DNA of 17,801 nucleotides from contig CAYNLG010000074.1 in NCBI GenBank assembly GCA_964397995.1, positions 1 to 17,801 of the forward strand. The letters are read 5' to 3'. The notes beneath the pieces were generated by a model. It saw only the letters and a program-made list of their open reading frames with translations, did no database searches and had not been told where the DNA came from. Within the stretch, counting starts at the first letter, position 1, and the number at the start of each line of letters is the position of its first letter. Source of the stretch: CAYNLG01 sp964397995. Its GTDB lineage: Bacteria; Planctomycetota; Phycisphaerae; FEN-1346. A program made the translations under genes and the position numbers. This document shows, piece after piece, positions 6,046-14,320 of this stretch.

Positions 6046-8256
6046 CTACCGGTCGGTCGCCCGGATCTCGGCCGCCTGTGCCTCCAGTTCCATCGCCTGG
6101 GCTTCGCGCTCGGTCGCCCGGTAGAGGCCGGCCAGGTTCTCCGCGCTGGCCGCCACGTCCGGGTGGTCCAAACCGAGGGTCCGCTTCTGGATGGCCAGGG
6201 CCTTCCGGTAGAGCGGCTCGGCTTCGTCGTAGCGGCCTTGGGCGGTGTACAGGTAGGCCAGGTTGTTCATGCCCTTGGCGACGGCCGGGTGGGCCGGTCC
6301 GTGGGCCCGCTTCCAGATGCCCAGGGCCCGCTCGTACAGGGGTTCGGCCTTCGACAGCTTCCCTTGAAGGCGGTAGCAGCCGGCCAGGTTGTTGAGGGCA
6401 GCCGCCACGTCGGGGTGATCCTGTCCGAGGACCTTCTCGCGAATCGCCAGGGCCCGCACCAGCAGCGGCTCCGCGGCCGCGTACTGGCCGCGGCTCCGCA
6501 GCGATGCCCCGAGACCTGCCAGGGTGGCAGCCACGTCGGGATGGTCGCGCCCCAGGGCCCGCTGCTGGGCCGCCAAGGCCCGCTGCAGCAGCGGCTCCGC
6601 CGCCTCGGTCCGGTGCTGCGCCCGATAGAGGTCCGCCAGGCTCGCCAAGCCGGCGGCCAGGTCGGGGTGGTCCGGCCCGAGGGTCTTCTCCTGGATCGCG
6701 ACCGCCCGCTTGTACAGGGTCTCCGCCTCGGCGTACCGGCCGCGGTCGCGGTGCAGGCCCGCGAGCCCCGCCAGGCCCGCGGCCACGTCGGGGTGGTCGG
6801 GTCCGTAGGCCTTCTCCTGAACCTCCACGGCTCTCGCGAGCAGGGGCTCGGCCCGGTCAAGGTCACCTTGCGTCCGGCAGAGGCCCCCGAGGTTCGCCAG
6901 GACCGCGCCAAGGCTCGGGTGGTCCGGCCCCAGTCCCCTCCCAAGGAGGGCCAGCGCCTGGAGGTACAGCCCCTCGGCGCGGCCGTAGTCGCCGCGCGCT
7001 TCGTGGAGCAGGGCCAAGTTGTTCAGGTTGGCGGCCACGTCGGGGTGCTTCGGCCCGAGGGCCTTCTTCCGGATGGCCAGGGCGCGGTCGTAGAGCGCTT
7101 CGGCCCGGTCGAGGTAGCCCCGTGTCCGCGCGAGGCCCGCCAGGTTTGTCAGCGTGGCGGCCACGTCGGGGTGGTCCGGCCCGAGGGCCTTCTCCTGGAT
7201 GGCCAAGGCCTGCCGGTAGAGCGGTTCGGCTCGGTCATAGCGTCCTTCCGCATCGTACACGTGGCCCAAGTTGCTTAGGCCGGCCGCGACAGTGGGGTGG
7301 TCCGGGCCGCGCGCGGCCTTCCAGACGGCGAGGGCTCGCTCGTACAGCGGCCGGGCCTCCTTGTACCGCCCGCTGGCGTCAAAGAGGTAGGCCAGGTTGT
7401 TCAGGCTGTCGGCGACGTCGGGGTGATCGCCGCCCAGGGCCTTCTCGCGGGCCGCCAGGGCCTGCTGGTACAGGTCCTCGGCCTCGTCATAGCGCCCTTG
7501 GGCCCGGTAGACCCGCGCGAGGTTGTTCAGGCCCGTGGCCACGTCGGGGCTCTCCGGCCCATAGGCCCGCTGCCAGATGGCGAGCGCGCGGCGGGCAAGA
7601 GGTTCGGCCTCGGCATACCGGCCTTGGGCTTGCCGGAGGCCGGCCAAGTTGTTGAGGGCGGTCGCCACCTCGGGGTGGTCCGGGCCGCGCGTCGCCTCCC
7701 GCACCGCCAGGGCCCGCTTGAAGAGGGACTCGGCCTCCCCGTACCGGCCGCGGTCCAGGTACAGGCCCGCCAGGTTGTTCGTGGCGGTGGCGACGACGGG
7801 ATGGTTCGGCCCGACGGCCCGCGTCCACGTGTCGAGGGACCGGCGGTAGAGCGGTTCGGCTTGGTCGTATCTCCCCTGGCCGTGGTAGACGAGCGCCAGA
7901 TTGTTCAGGCTGATGGCCACCGCCGGGTGGTCCGGCCCGAAGGCCTCCAGCCGGGTCGCCAGGGCGCGGCGGTAGAGCGGCTCGGCCTTGTTCAGCTCCC
8001 CCTGAGCCCGGTGCAGCCGGGCGAGGGCGTTCAGGCTGGTCGCCGTGTCGGGGTGGTTCGGCCCGGCCCGCTTCTCAGCCAAGTCCAGGGCGCGGTGGGC
8101 GAGGCGGGCGGCCTCGTCCAGGTGACCGTCCAGACGGAGCGTTTCGGCCTTCTCGTGGAGCGCCCGCCACTCGGGGCCAGCGCCTTCTTCGGCGGCGGCT
8201 GGAGCGGCCAGGATCAGCAGCAAAAGGCTTGCCAGAAGGTAGCGGGTACGGCGCAT
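6046..8256 (-). CDS. Exported tetratricopeptide-repeat protein (16 units)
   Basis: 736 residues. The start ATG (complement of 8254-8256) has GAGGAG 7 nt upstream. Residues 1-22 are a signal peptide (MRRTRYLLASLLLLILAAPAAA). After a first incomplete helical unit, the rest is built of 42-residue kinesin-light-chain-type TPR units, each ending in a G-x-x-H-P linker; 16 such linkers can be counted (GPNHPDTAT to GLDHPDVAA). Typical unit: LNNLAxLYxxQGRYxEAExLYxRALAIxEKxLGPDHPDVA. There is no enzymatic, death-fold or NB-ARC domain; the protein is solely a repeat scaffold, probably periplasmic, for protein binding. The gene is monocistronic, convergent with the GTPase island and divergent from the lyase gene. 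The 126-bp units are themselves a DNA repeat and could change in number by recombination. Confidence 0.93.
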   Translation of the reverse strand: MRRTRYLLASLLLLILAAPAAAEEGAGPEWRALHEKAETLRLDGHLDEAARLAHRALDLAEKRAGPNHPDTATSLNALARLHRAQGELNKAEPLYRRALATRLEAFGPDHPAVAISLNNLALVYHGQGRYDQAEPLYRRSLDTWTRAVGPNHPVVATATNNLAGLYLDRGRYGEAESLFKRALAVREATRGPDHPEVATALNNLAGLRQAQGRYAEAEPLARRALAIWQRAYGPESPDVATGLNNLARVYRAQGRYDEAEDLYQQALAAREKALGGDHPDVADSLNNLAYLFDASGRYKEARPLYERALAVWKAARGPDHPTVAAGLSNLGHVYDAEGRYDRAEPLYRQALAIQEKALGPDHPDVAATLTNLAGLARTRGYLDRAEALYDRALAIRKKALGPKHPDVAANLNNLALLHEARGDYGRAEGLYLQALALLGRGLGPDHPSLGAVLANLGGLCRTQGDLDRAEPLLARAVEVQEKAYGPDHPDVAAGLAGLAGLHRDRGRYAEAETLYKRAVAIQEKTLGPDHPDLAAGLASLADLYRAQHRTEAAEPLLQRALAAQQRALGRDHPDVAATLAGLGASLRSRGQYAAAEPLLVRALAIREKVLGQDHPDVAAALNNLAGCYRLQGKLSKAEPLYERALGIWKRAHGPAHPAVAKGMNNLAYLYTAQGRYDEAEPLYRKALAIQKRTLGLDHPDVAASAENLAGLYRATEREAQAMELEAQAAEIRATDR

Positions 8257-8507
8257 GGGCGACTCCTCTCGGGTGTTGAGCCGGCGGCGGGCGGCGGGAG
8301 ATGCCGAAAAGTATGTTCCCTGCAGTGCCCCGCCTTCCTATTTTGACGCGCATGAGGCTGAAAAGAGCCAGGGCTGGCGCATGCGGCACCGGTCCCCGGC
8401 TCCCAAGGGCTTGTCGGCATGATGTGGCTGGTCGCTTGAGGCCATGCCCGGGCCCGGCGCGGGGCCTTCGGACCGGGGCGTTCCGGCGATTCGGGCACCA
8501 CGAAGGC

Positions 8508-8537
8508 TTGCGGAGCGGGTTCCAGGGGGGGTAAGAT
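8508..8537 (+). promoter_or_regulatory. Candidate promoter of the heparinase-like gene
   Basis: The 8257-8609 intergenic stretch (353 bp) separates two divergent genes. TTGCGG (8508-8513) and TAAGAT (8532-8537), spaced by 18 bp, are the best sigma-70-like pair I can see for the lyase gene; both boxes are only partial matches. The following leader has a C5/G6 inverted pair at 8548-8560. Nothing else gene-like is seen in this stretch. Confidence 0.3.
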
Positions 8538-8609
8538 AGGTTGGATTCCCCCTCGGGGGGCTGATGACCATGGGGGATGACGCGAACCCGAGACGTGGGG
8601 AGACGCACG

Positions 8610-11600
8610 ATGGCAAGACGGACGGCAATGGTGGCGGCCATGGCGGGGCTTCTGGCGGCTGGCGCGGCCCGGGCTGAAGCGATCGGCAACGAGCAGCTCT
8701 TACGCCTCGTCCTGCACGGGGTCATGGTCAAGGGCGACGCGCAAACCCCGGACTCGCCCTCGCTTATCGCCGACCTGTGCCGCACCGACGGGGCCTGGGG
8801 ACGCGTCTGGGCCACGGCCGGTGACTTCAACCGCTCCATCCACGTCGGCCGCGTCGACAAGGGTACGGTTGGCGACCGGACCGCCGTCCTGGACCTGACG
8901 ATCGACGTCCATGGCGACGGGTATGTACCGGGCGGACGGATCGCCTGCAAGGTCGAGGCGGAGAAGGACCCGTCCGTCGGCCCCGTCGACGAGGACCGTT
9001 TCGTCGGCACCTATGCCGGAACCTTCCGCGGGATGCCCGTCACGGGCAAGGCCACGCTCGTCGTCCTGCCCGCCCGGGAGCATCTGGAGCCGGGTTACGA
9101 GCCCGTCGAGCCCGGCGAGCACCCGCGGTTGCTCTTCCGGAAGCAGGACCTCGCGGCCCTAAGGAAGAAGGCCGGGACGCCGTTCGGCAAGGCGGCTCTC
9201 GCGAAGATGAACACCAACGCCGCCGGCTTCGCCATGCAGTACGCCCTGACGGGGGATGAGCTCAAGGCCGCCGAGGCCCGCACCCGCGTCGAGGCCATGA
9301 TGCGGGACGAGGACAAGGGCGACAAGCGGGTCCGCAGCCGGTGGATTCCGTGGCGGATGGAGCAGGCGGCCGTGGCGTACGACCTCTGCTACGACGCGTG
9401 GCCGGAGTCCTTCCGGGCGAAGGTCCGCGCGTACCTGCTCAACTGGACGAACAACGTCTTCTACAACCGCGGCCGGTTCGACAGCCACATGAACTGGAGC
9501 TACGGCTCGTCCCATGCCGCCACGGTCACCTATGCTGCCGGCGTGGCGTCGCTCGCCATGTGGGGGGCGCCCGGGCCCAAGCCCGGCAGGCCCGAGCCGC
9601 CCGTGACGGTCGAGGTCGAGAGCGGCGTCCTTCCGCCCGCCGAGGGCTACACGCCCGGCAAGGGCGTCGAGGTCTGCAACTTCAGGAGCGGCGCCATGCC
9701 GCGCACTTGGCTTTACGTCGGCCCGTTCCCGCGCGGGAGCGAGCCGCTGGCCGGCATGCCGGGCGCGGTCCGCCCCGCCGTCGGCAATAGCGTCAAGGCC
9801 GGCGACGTTTCCCAGGCATGGCGGCCCATCAAGGACGGCGCCGGCTACAGCAGCCATCCCAGCCTGACGGGCGGCCGGACGCAGATCGAACTGACGGGCC
9901 CCTCGGGTGTCGCCGTCCGCACGATCAGCTACTACTACACCGTCCTCCGCAACGACAAACCCCGTTGGGTTCGCCTGGGGCTCGGCCAGCGTGGCGTTGA
10001 GGCGTGGCTGGGCGGCAAGCGGATGCTCGAGGGTCACGTCGCCAAACTCGAGCCCGGCCTCTACCCGTGGGTGGTCAGCGGCCCCATCGGCGACATGAAG
10101 CCCTGGGGAAAGACCTGGATGGAGCCGCGCCTGGTCGAGCTCTCCGAAACCGAAGCCGCCGAGGCCCGCGAGGCCATCGCCCGCGAGTACCGTGAGAAAC
10201 TCGCCGACTGGCAGCTCGACGTGGCCCAGTGGGAACGCACGGGCGGCTGCGACGTCCGCTTCCACAAGGCGGCCGAGACTGCCGAACATGTCATGCGAAT
10301 GACGTTCCGCGAGATGTTGGGGCGCGGCGGATACATGGCCGGCGACGGCCAGATGGCTGCCATGGACGGCCCCAACCGCTTCGCCTGCATGTACCGCAGC
10401 ACGCGCTGCACGGACCTCTCGCCCTACCGGATGGCCGCCGACTACCTGCCGCGCGTCATGTTCGTCTATCCCTACCGGCCGGATCGCGAGCTCGTCGGCC
10501 AGGAGGTGACCGGCGAGCCCGGCTTCCGCTGCTCCGGCTATCCCGAGAACCAGCGGGACATGGCCAGGGACAACTTTGCGGCCCTGTTCCCGCTGATCCG
10601 GGACGCGTGGCAGCCAGCGGCCCTGTGGGCGTGGCACTGGCACGTCGGCGTCGAGGGTCTCGACGACGAGGGCATCGAGGCGATCCTGACCTCGCCGGGC
10701 CGCGGCTACAACTTCAGCCGCGACTACGGCGACTTCAATATGCACCCGCTGATGGCCTTCGTGAACTACCCGCTCGAGATGAAGCCCCGGGAGCCCAAGG
10801 GCACGTTGCCGCGCACATGGCAGGCCCCGGACTTCGGCTTCTACGGCTTCCGGAGCAGCTGGGAGGTGTCGCCCGACCCGTTCATCGCCCAGTTCTTCGC
10901 GGCCACCTACGGCGAAGGGGCCGGCACCCTGCGCCTGACGGGCCTCGGCCACGTCTGGTCCCACGGTCTCGGCCAGACCCCGGGCAAACGGTTCGGCGAA
11001 AATGTCGTCCAGCTCTTCGAGGACGATGTCTGCGTCGGGGGGCGCGGCCACGTGACGCACTTGGCCACGGAGCCCGACGGGTCCGGCTCCCTCGCGATGG
11101 ACCTGGACGTGGTCTACGCCGGGCCGAAAGAGGACGACCGCAAGCGGCGGATCGACCCGTACGAGCGGTACGGCGACGTGCTCCGCACGTGGGCCCTCTC
11201 GGAGAGCGGCATCACGGGCGACCGCGCCATGGCCGTGGACTACTCCGGCCGCTCCGGCGCCCCGTGCCTGCTGGTGCTGGTGGACCGGGTGCAGGGGGGT
11301 GGGCCGAAGACGTGGACGTGGCAACTCGAGAGCGCCCTCGAGGGCCTTGGCCGCATGGAAAAGGACACAAAGGACGAGACCCGTGTCATCTTCAAGGGCA
11401 AGTCCATCCCGACGCCGCCCATCCACCGCCCCTTCGCCCAAAGCCGGCGGCCTGTCGAGGGGGACGACCGTGTCAAGGTCGCCGCGTCCGGTTTCACCCT
11501 GACCCAGGGCGATGCCGTCTTGCGGGCGACGTTCGTCGCGCCGACCCGGCCGAACATCCGCTTCGAACAGTACGAAGAGTATGTGCGCGGCTACAAGTAC

Positions 11601-11786
11601 AGCTTGGGTCGGCGAAGCTCGAAGGCCGTCTTCGCCGACGGGGGCGACGCGTATTTCGTGGTCATGACCGTTCAGAGAGGCGCGCCGCCGGCCGTGAAGA
11701 TCGATGGCAAGGGCCTGGACGCGACCGTCCGGGTCGGCAGGCAGACAATCCGCTTCGAGAACGGACAGGTGACCTTCGGCAGGTAA
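8610..11786 (+). CDS. Secreted heparinase II/III-like polysaccharide lyase
   Basis: 1058 residues from ATG 8610, chosen over the in-frame ATG 8577 because GGGGAGA precedes it by 7 nt and because it places the signal peptide (MARRTAMVAAMAGLLAAGAARA) at the very N-terminus. Residues ~25-155 are a beta-rich module (GRIACKVEAEKD, VGTYAGTFRGMPVTGKATLV). HPRLLFRKQDLAALRKKAG (~172-190) is the hallmark start of the heparinase II/III-type alpha/alpha-toroid, continuing through YDLCYDAWPESFRAKVRAYL and MNWSYGSSHAA. Residues ~320-510 look like an inserted beta domain (TWLYVGPFPRG, AWLGGKRML). The toroid resumes at ~540-720 (RFHKAAETAEHVMRMTFREM, GRGYNFSRDYGDFNMHP), and ~745-1058 resembles the C-terminal beta-sandwich. 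The likely role is cleavage of uronate-containing polysaccharide in the periplasm or outside the cell; the substrate cannot be told. At >1000 residues it is longer than most family members because of the extra modules. Confidence 0.75.
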   Translation: MARRTAMVAAMAGLLAAGAARAEAIGNEQLLRLVLHGVMVKGDAQTPDSPSLIADLCRTDGAWGRVWATAGDFNRSIHVGRVDKGTVGDRTAVLDLTIDVHGDGYVPGGRIACKVEAEKDPSVGPVDEDRFVGTYAGTFRGMPVTGKATLVVLPAREHLEPGYEPVEPGEHPRLLFRKQDLAALRKKAGTPFGKAALAKMNTNAAGFAMQYALTGDELKAAEARTRVEAMMRDEDKGDKRVRSRWIPWRMEQAAVAYDLCYDAWPESFRAKVRAYLLNWTNNVFYNRGRFDSHMNWSYGSSHAATVTYAAGVASLAMWGAPGPKPGRPEPPVTVEVESGVLPPAEGYTPGKGVEVCNFRSGAMPRTWLYVGPFPRGSEPLAGMPGAVRPAVGNSVKAGDVSQAWRPIKDGAGYSSHPSLTGGRTQIELTGPSGVAVRTISYYYTVLRNDKPRWVRLGLGQRGVEAWLGGKRMLEGHVAKLEPGLYPWVVSGPIGDMKPWGKTWMEPRLVELSETEAAEAREAIAREYREKLADWQLDVAQWERTGGCDVRFHKAAETAEHVMRMTFREMLGRGGYMAGDGQMAAMDGPNRFACMYRSTRCTDLSPYRMAADYLPRVMFVYPYRPDRELVGQEVTGEPGFRCSGYPENQRDMARDNFAALFPLIRDAWQPAALWAWHWHVGVEGLDDEGIEAILTSPGRGYNFSRDYGDFNMHPLMAFVNYPLEMKPREPKGTLPRTWQAPDFGFYGFRSSWEVSPDPFIAQFFAATYGEGAGTLRLTGLGHVWSHGLGQTPGKRFGENVVQLFEDDVCVGGRGHVTHLATEPDGSGSLAMDLDVVYAGPKEDDRKRRIDPYERYGDVLRTWALSESGITGDRAMAVDYSGRSGAPCLLVLVDRVQGGGPKTWTWQLESALEGLGRMEKDTKDETRVIFKGKSIPTPPIHRPFAQSRRPVEGDDRVKVAASGFTLTQGDAVLRATFVAPTRPNIRFEQYEEYVRGYKYSLGRRSSKAVFADGGDAYFVVMTVQRGAPPAVKIDGKGLDATVRVGRQTIRFENGQVTFGR

Positions 11787-11809
11787 GCCGCCCTTCAGGC
11801 AGCGAAAGC

Positions 11810-11841
11810 GCGCGGGCGGCTCCTCGGCGGGCCGCCCGCGC
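11810..11841 (+). terminator. Strong GC hairpin after the lyase gene
   Basis: GCGCGGGCGGC (11810-11820) and GCCGCCCGCGC (11831-11841) form a perfect 11-bp stem around a 10-nt loop, starting 24 nt after the lyase stop codon. There is no U-tract, so this would be a non-canonical or RNA-stabilising terminator. Its right arm abuts the DUF1566 remnant. Confidence 0.45.
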
Positions 11842-11842
11842 C

Positions 11843-12170
11843 GCCGGCGGTGGGGTAGCCTTTGATGCGGCCGTCGGCGAAGTTGACGCCGAAGAAGGCC
11901 TGCTGGCCGCCCATGACGGTGCTCGTGTAGACGGTGCTGGTGGCCCACTGCGAGTCGATGATCCGCTCGCCGGCCGAGGTATCGCCGTAGGCGAAGGCGA
12001 AGACGGTGTCGTCGATGAACGGCTGCAGACCGGCGGCGCTCGGGGCCTCGGGGTTCGGGTCCTCGCCGCGGAAGTCGATCAGCGAGTAGAACTGCTTCGT
12101 CGTCGGCAGCCGCCAGTCCGTGTACCCGCCGTAGGCGGCGGCGTTGGCCTCTGCGACGTAGGCTTGGGCT
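11843..12170 (-). pseudogene. DUF1566 (Lcl C-terminal type) domain fragment, cut at both ends
   Basis: Read on the minus strand, one frame gives AQAYVAEANAAAYGG, then YTDWRLPTTKQFYSLID, then AGERIIDSQWATSTVYTS, then QQAFFGVNFADGRIKGYPT. The WRLPT..ELxSLID-like motif, the SxxYWTST-like strand and the FGVNFADGRIKGY strand are the signature of the DUF1566 domain, found in exported proteins of many diderm bacteria. The frame has no start: it opens after a TAG inside the IS30 remnant. After YPTAGGAG the expected FYVRYVRG ending is missing and the frame reads into the lyase hairpin, stopping at 11795-11797. This is therefore an internal piece of a gene, truncated on the 5' side by the IS30 end and on the 3' side by the lyase locus. 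Confidence 0.65.
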
Positions 12171-12339
12171 CCGGCCGGCGGCCCGCTCTTGGGCTAGGAT
12201 TTCACGCTCCTCGATGGTAAGATGATGACCGTGCATCGCAAGGCTCCTGGCTCGGGGTTGCTGGGCAAAACCAACCTACCGAACCAGCCCTTGCGATGCC
12301 ACTTTCCACCCCCTGTTGCGTTTCAGAGTTGAATCCGCA
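12171..12339 (-). mobile_element. Truncated end of an IS30-family insertion sequence
   Basis: On the minus strand the ATG at 12236 starts MHGHHLTIEEREILAQ followed by ERAAG; the LTxEERxxI..xxAG pattern is the N-terminal helix-turn-helix start of IS30-family transposases. The reading departs from the family after about 21 codons, where the DUF1566 fragment begins. About 70-100 nt upstream of this ATG, the minus strand from 12339 inward reads TGCGGATTCAA...ACGCAACAG, which closely resembles, from memory, the terminal inverted repeat of IS30 itself (TGTAGATTCAA...ACGCAACAG). Only one end is present and nearly all of the transposase is gone, so this is a dead solo end left by a deletion. Confidence 0.55.
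12233..12299. repeat. Inverted repeat GCATCGCAAGG inside the IS30 end
   Basis: GCATCGCAAGG (12233-12243) and its exact reverse complement CCTTGCGATGC (12289-12299) lie 45 nt apart; weaker similarity extends inward (CTGGCTCGG versus CTGGTTCGG). The left arm contains the transposase start codon, so the pair could act as an operator or fold over the start in the transposase mRNA. Confidence 0.5.
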
Positions 12340-12358
12340 GCCACGAAAGGAGAGACTG

Positions 12359-14251
12359 TTGAAGGCCACCCTGACCGGACGGACGCTGCTGCTTGCGGCG
12401 TGTCTCGCGTCGCCCCTCACGGCTGGCGACGCCCCCGAAGCGGCCGGCCCGCGGCCGATCCAGGATGCCAAGGTCATCGTCCCCCGGGGCGACTACGCCT
12501 TGGTGGACTTGGTCTTCGACGCCCCGGAGGCCGAGGCAATCGACGAGGATTACGCCCACTGGCGGTACGTCGGCGGCATGCGCGACGGCCGCCTCGTCAT
12601 CCGACACGGTATCGGCCTGAGCCGACCCGGCGGCGAGTTGACACTCGAGGGCGGCAAACTCACCGGCCGCTTCGTCCACGCCCTGAAGACGCACCGACGA
12701 CGCGAGCATCTGCCGGAGGTCACCGTCGACGCGACCGTTGAGAACGGGACGGTGCGCGGCACGGCGACGGTGGGTGGCCACGCCGGGACCGTGAGCGGCA
12801 CGGTCACGCCTGACGCCGAACTGGCCAAACGCAACGCGGTCCCCGACGACAAGGGCTGGCCGATGTTCCTTGGCCCGATTGGCGGCGGCACGGCCATGAC
12901 GCCGACCGGGGTGGAGTTGGTCGCGTCGCCCCGGGACATCCGTCTGATGTGGGTGCCTGAGGAGACGGACATCGGCCAGGGCATCGGGTCGATCTCGCGC
13001 TTCATGGACATCAAGTACGAAGACGCCGCCGGCAGGCGAACCGGGTCGGGCTCGACCTCCCCCGTGGCCGCCGGCGGTAAGGTCTTCCTCTCGTACTACG
13101 TGCCGACCGCGAGCGAGCCGCCGGCGGAGGCGACCGTGCAGCGGGTCCTCGAGAGCCGCGGCAAGGGTGACGGGGCCGCCGACGCCCTGCCGTGGTACGC
13201 CATGGAGAAGCTCTACCCGCGAAGCAACGACATCCTCCTGGCCATGGACGCCGCGACCGGCAAGACGCTCTGGAAGACCGTGATGACGGGTCGCGGCATC
13301 AACCATCAGCACCACAAGGAAGGCCCGTTCGACATGTCTCCGGCCTGCGCCGACGGCCGCGTCTTCGCGATCGGCATGTCCGGGTACCTCTATGCGATGG
13401 ACGCGGCGACCGGCAAGCCGCTGTGGGAGGTCAGGCTGGGCGGGAGCGGGCGTAGCAACCTCTGGAGTTCGAGCGTCGTGGCGGTCCCGGCCGCGGTCAT
13501 CGTCCCCCAAGGCGGCGTCTGGTGCGGCTTCGACCCCGCGACCGGCACGCGGCTGTGGCAGTCCGAGATCCGCTTCCAGCACTCCACCATGCCGGTCTGG
13601 AAGCACGGCGACGCGCACTACGTCATCGGCGGCTCCGACGCCAACATCCTCTGCGTCAACACCGCCACCGGCAAGACCGCCTGGACGATCGACCGCCGCG
13701 CCCTCTCCCACGGCCGGGGCTACGGCTGCGGCGGACTGACGGTCTATGGCGGCACCTTGCTCGGCTACCTCCAGATCGGCGAGGACAAGAACGCCTACGA
13801 GAAACACGCGGCCGCGTGGCGGCTGAGCCCGACCGGCGCCGAGATGCTCTGGGAGTACCCGGTGCCCGACAGCAACGCCGAGCACGTGCCGGTGGTCGTC
13901 AACCGGCGCTACGTCTTCCTCGGCGACCTGAAGGTCGTGGACCTCGAATCCGGCAAAATCGCTGCCCAGGGAGAGGGCATCACCCCCGGCAACGGCGGCT
14001 ACATGCAGGCCATGGGCGATCTGGCCTTTGTCCGCCGCGACGGCACCCACGGCGACATCCAGTTCACCTTCTACCGCGTCGCGGACGATGGCAGCGTGAC
14101 GAACCTCAACCCGGCGGACCAGTGGCGGCCGACCTACGGCGCCGGCACGACCAGCTACCACCACGCCCTGATGTACCCGCTGATCGACGGCCGCCTGTTC
14201 GTCCGCCAAGCGAGCGGCGTCACCTGCTGGGACCTCCGGAAACGCCCGTGA
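12359..14251 (+). CDS. Secreted PQQ-like beta-propeller protein with N-terminal beta module
   Basis: 630 residues from TTG 12359, preferred over the upstream in-frame ATG 12296. The TTG has AAAGGAG 6 nt upstream and begins directly with an export signal (MKATLTGRTLLLAACLASPLTA), whereas the ATG lies inside the IS30 end and would add 21 unrelated residues. LAAC at 12-15 is a possible lipobox, so it may be a lipoprotein; otherwise cleavage follows LTA. Residues ~30-140 are a beta module (DGRLVIRHGIGL, GKLTGRFVHALK, TVRGTATVGGHAGTVSGTV). The propeller then starts at KGWPMFLGPIGGGTA with blades LLAMDAATGKTLWKT, LYAMDAATGKPLWEV, WCGFDPATGTRLWQS and LCVNTATGKTAWT, ending GVTCWDLRKRP. It is a relative of the 430-2652 protein with the extra module at the opposite end. 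Scaffold or binding role inferred; no catalytic residues recognised. Confidence 0.88.
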   Translation: MKATLTGRTLLLAACLASPLTAGDAPEAAGPRPIQDAKVIVPRGDYALVDLVFDAPEAEAIDEDYAHWRYVGGMRDGRLVIRHGIGLSRPGGELTLEGGKLTGRFVHALKTHRRREHLPEVTVDATVENGTVRGTATVGGHAGTVSGTVTPDAELAKRNAVPDDKGWPMFLGPIGGGTAMTPTGVELVASPRDIRLMWVPEETDIGQGIGSISRFMDIKYEDAAGRRTGSGSTSPVAAGGKVFLSYYVPTASEPPAEATVQRVLESRGKGDGAADALPWYAMEKLYPRSNDILLAMDAATGKTLWKTVMTGRGINHQHHKEGPFDMSPACADGRVFAIGMSGYLYAMDAATGKPLWEVRLGGSGRSNLWSSSVVAVPAAVIVPQGGVWCGFDPATGTRLWQSEIRFQHSTMPVWKHGDAHYVIGGSDANILCVNTATGKTAWTIDRRALSHGRGYGCGGLTVYGGTLLGYLQIGEDKNAYEKHAAAWRLSPTGAEMLWEYPVPDSNAEHVPVVVNRRYVFLGDLKVVDLESGKIAAQGEGITPGNGGYMQAMGDLAFVRRDGTHGDIQFTFYRVADDGSVTNLNPADQWRPTYGAGTTSYHHALMYPLIDGRLFVRQASGVTCWDLRKRP

Positions 14252-14320
14252 CGCACGGGAAACAGTGCTGTGGGCGGCTCCCTGGCCTGCTGTAGTCCGT
14301 ACAGGATTCCGGGGCGGTAG

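Noticed and set aside
6046..8256. CRISPR array suspected from regular repeats
   Set aside because: The repeats are 126-bp coding units of a TPR protein without short identical repeats and variable spacers.
6163..8346. Long plus-strand frames opposite the TPR gene with repeated motifs
   Set aside because: The repetitiveness is inherited from the 126-bp TPR units on the other strand.
10229..12220. Plus-strand open frame of 663 codons overlapping the lyase gene in another frame
   Set aside because: Arg-rich out-of-frame reading of GC-rich DNA; it also runs across the hairpin and IS scar, which no real gene would.
9159..12236. Minus-strand open frame of 1025 codons opposite the lyase gene
   Set aside because: It is an antisense shadow caused by high third-position GC in the lyase gene: the translation is Arg/Ala/Val/Pro-rich without domains. 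Only its first ~21 codons (IS30 transposase start) are meaningful.
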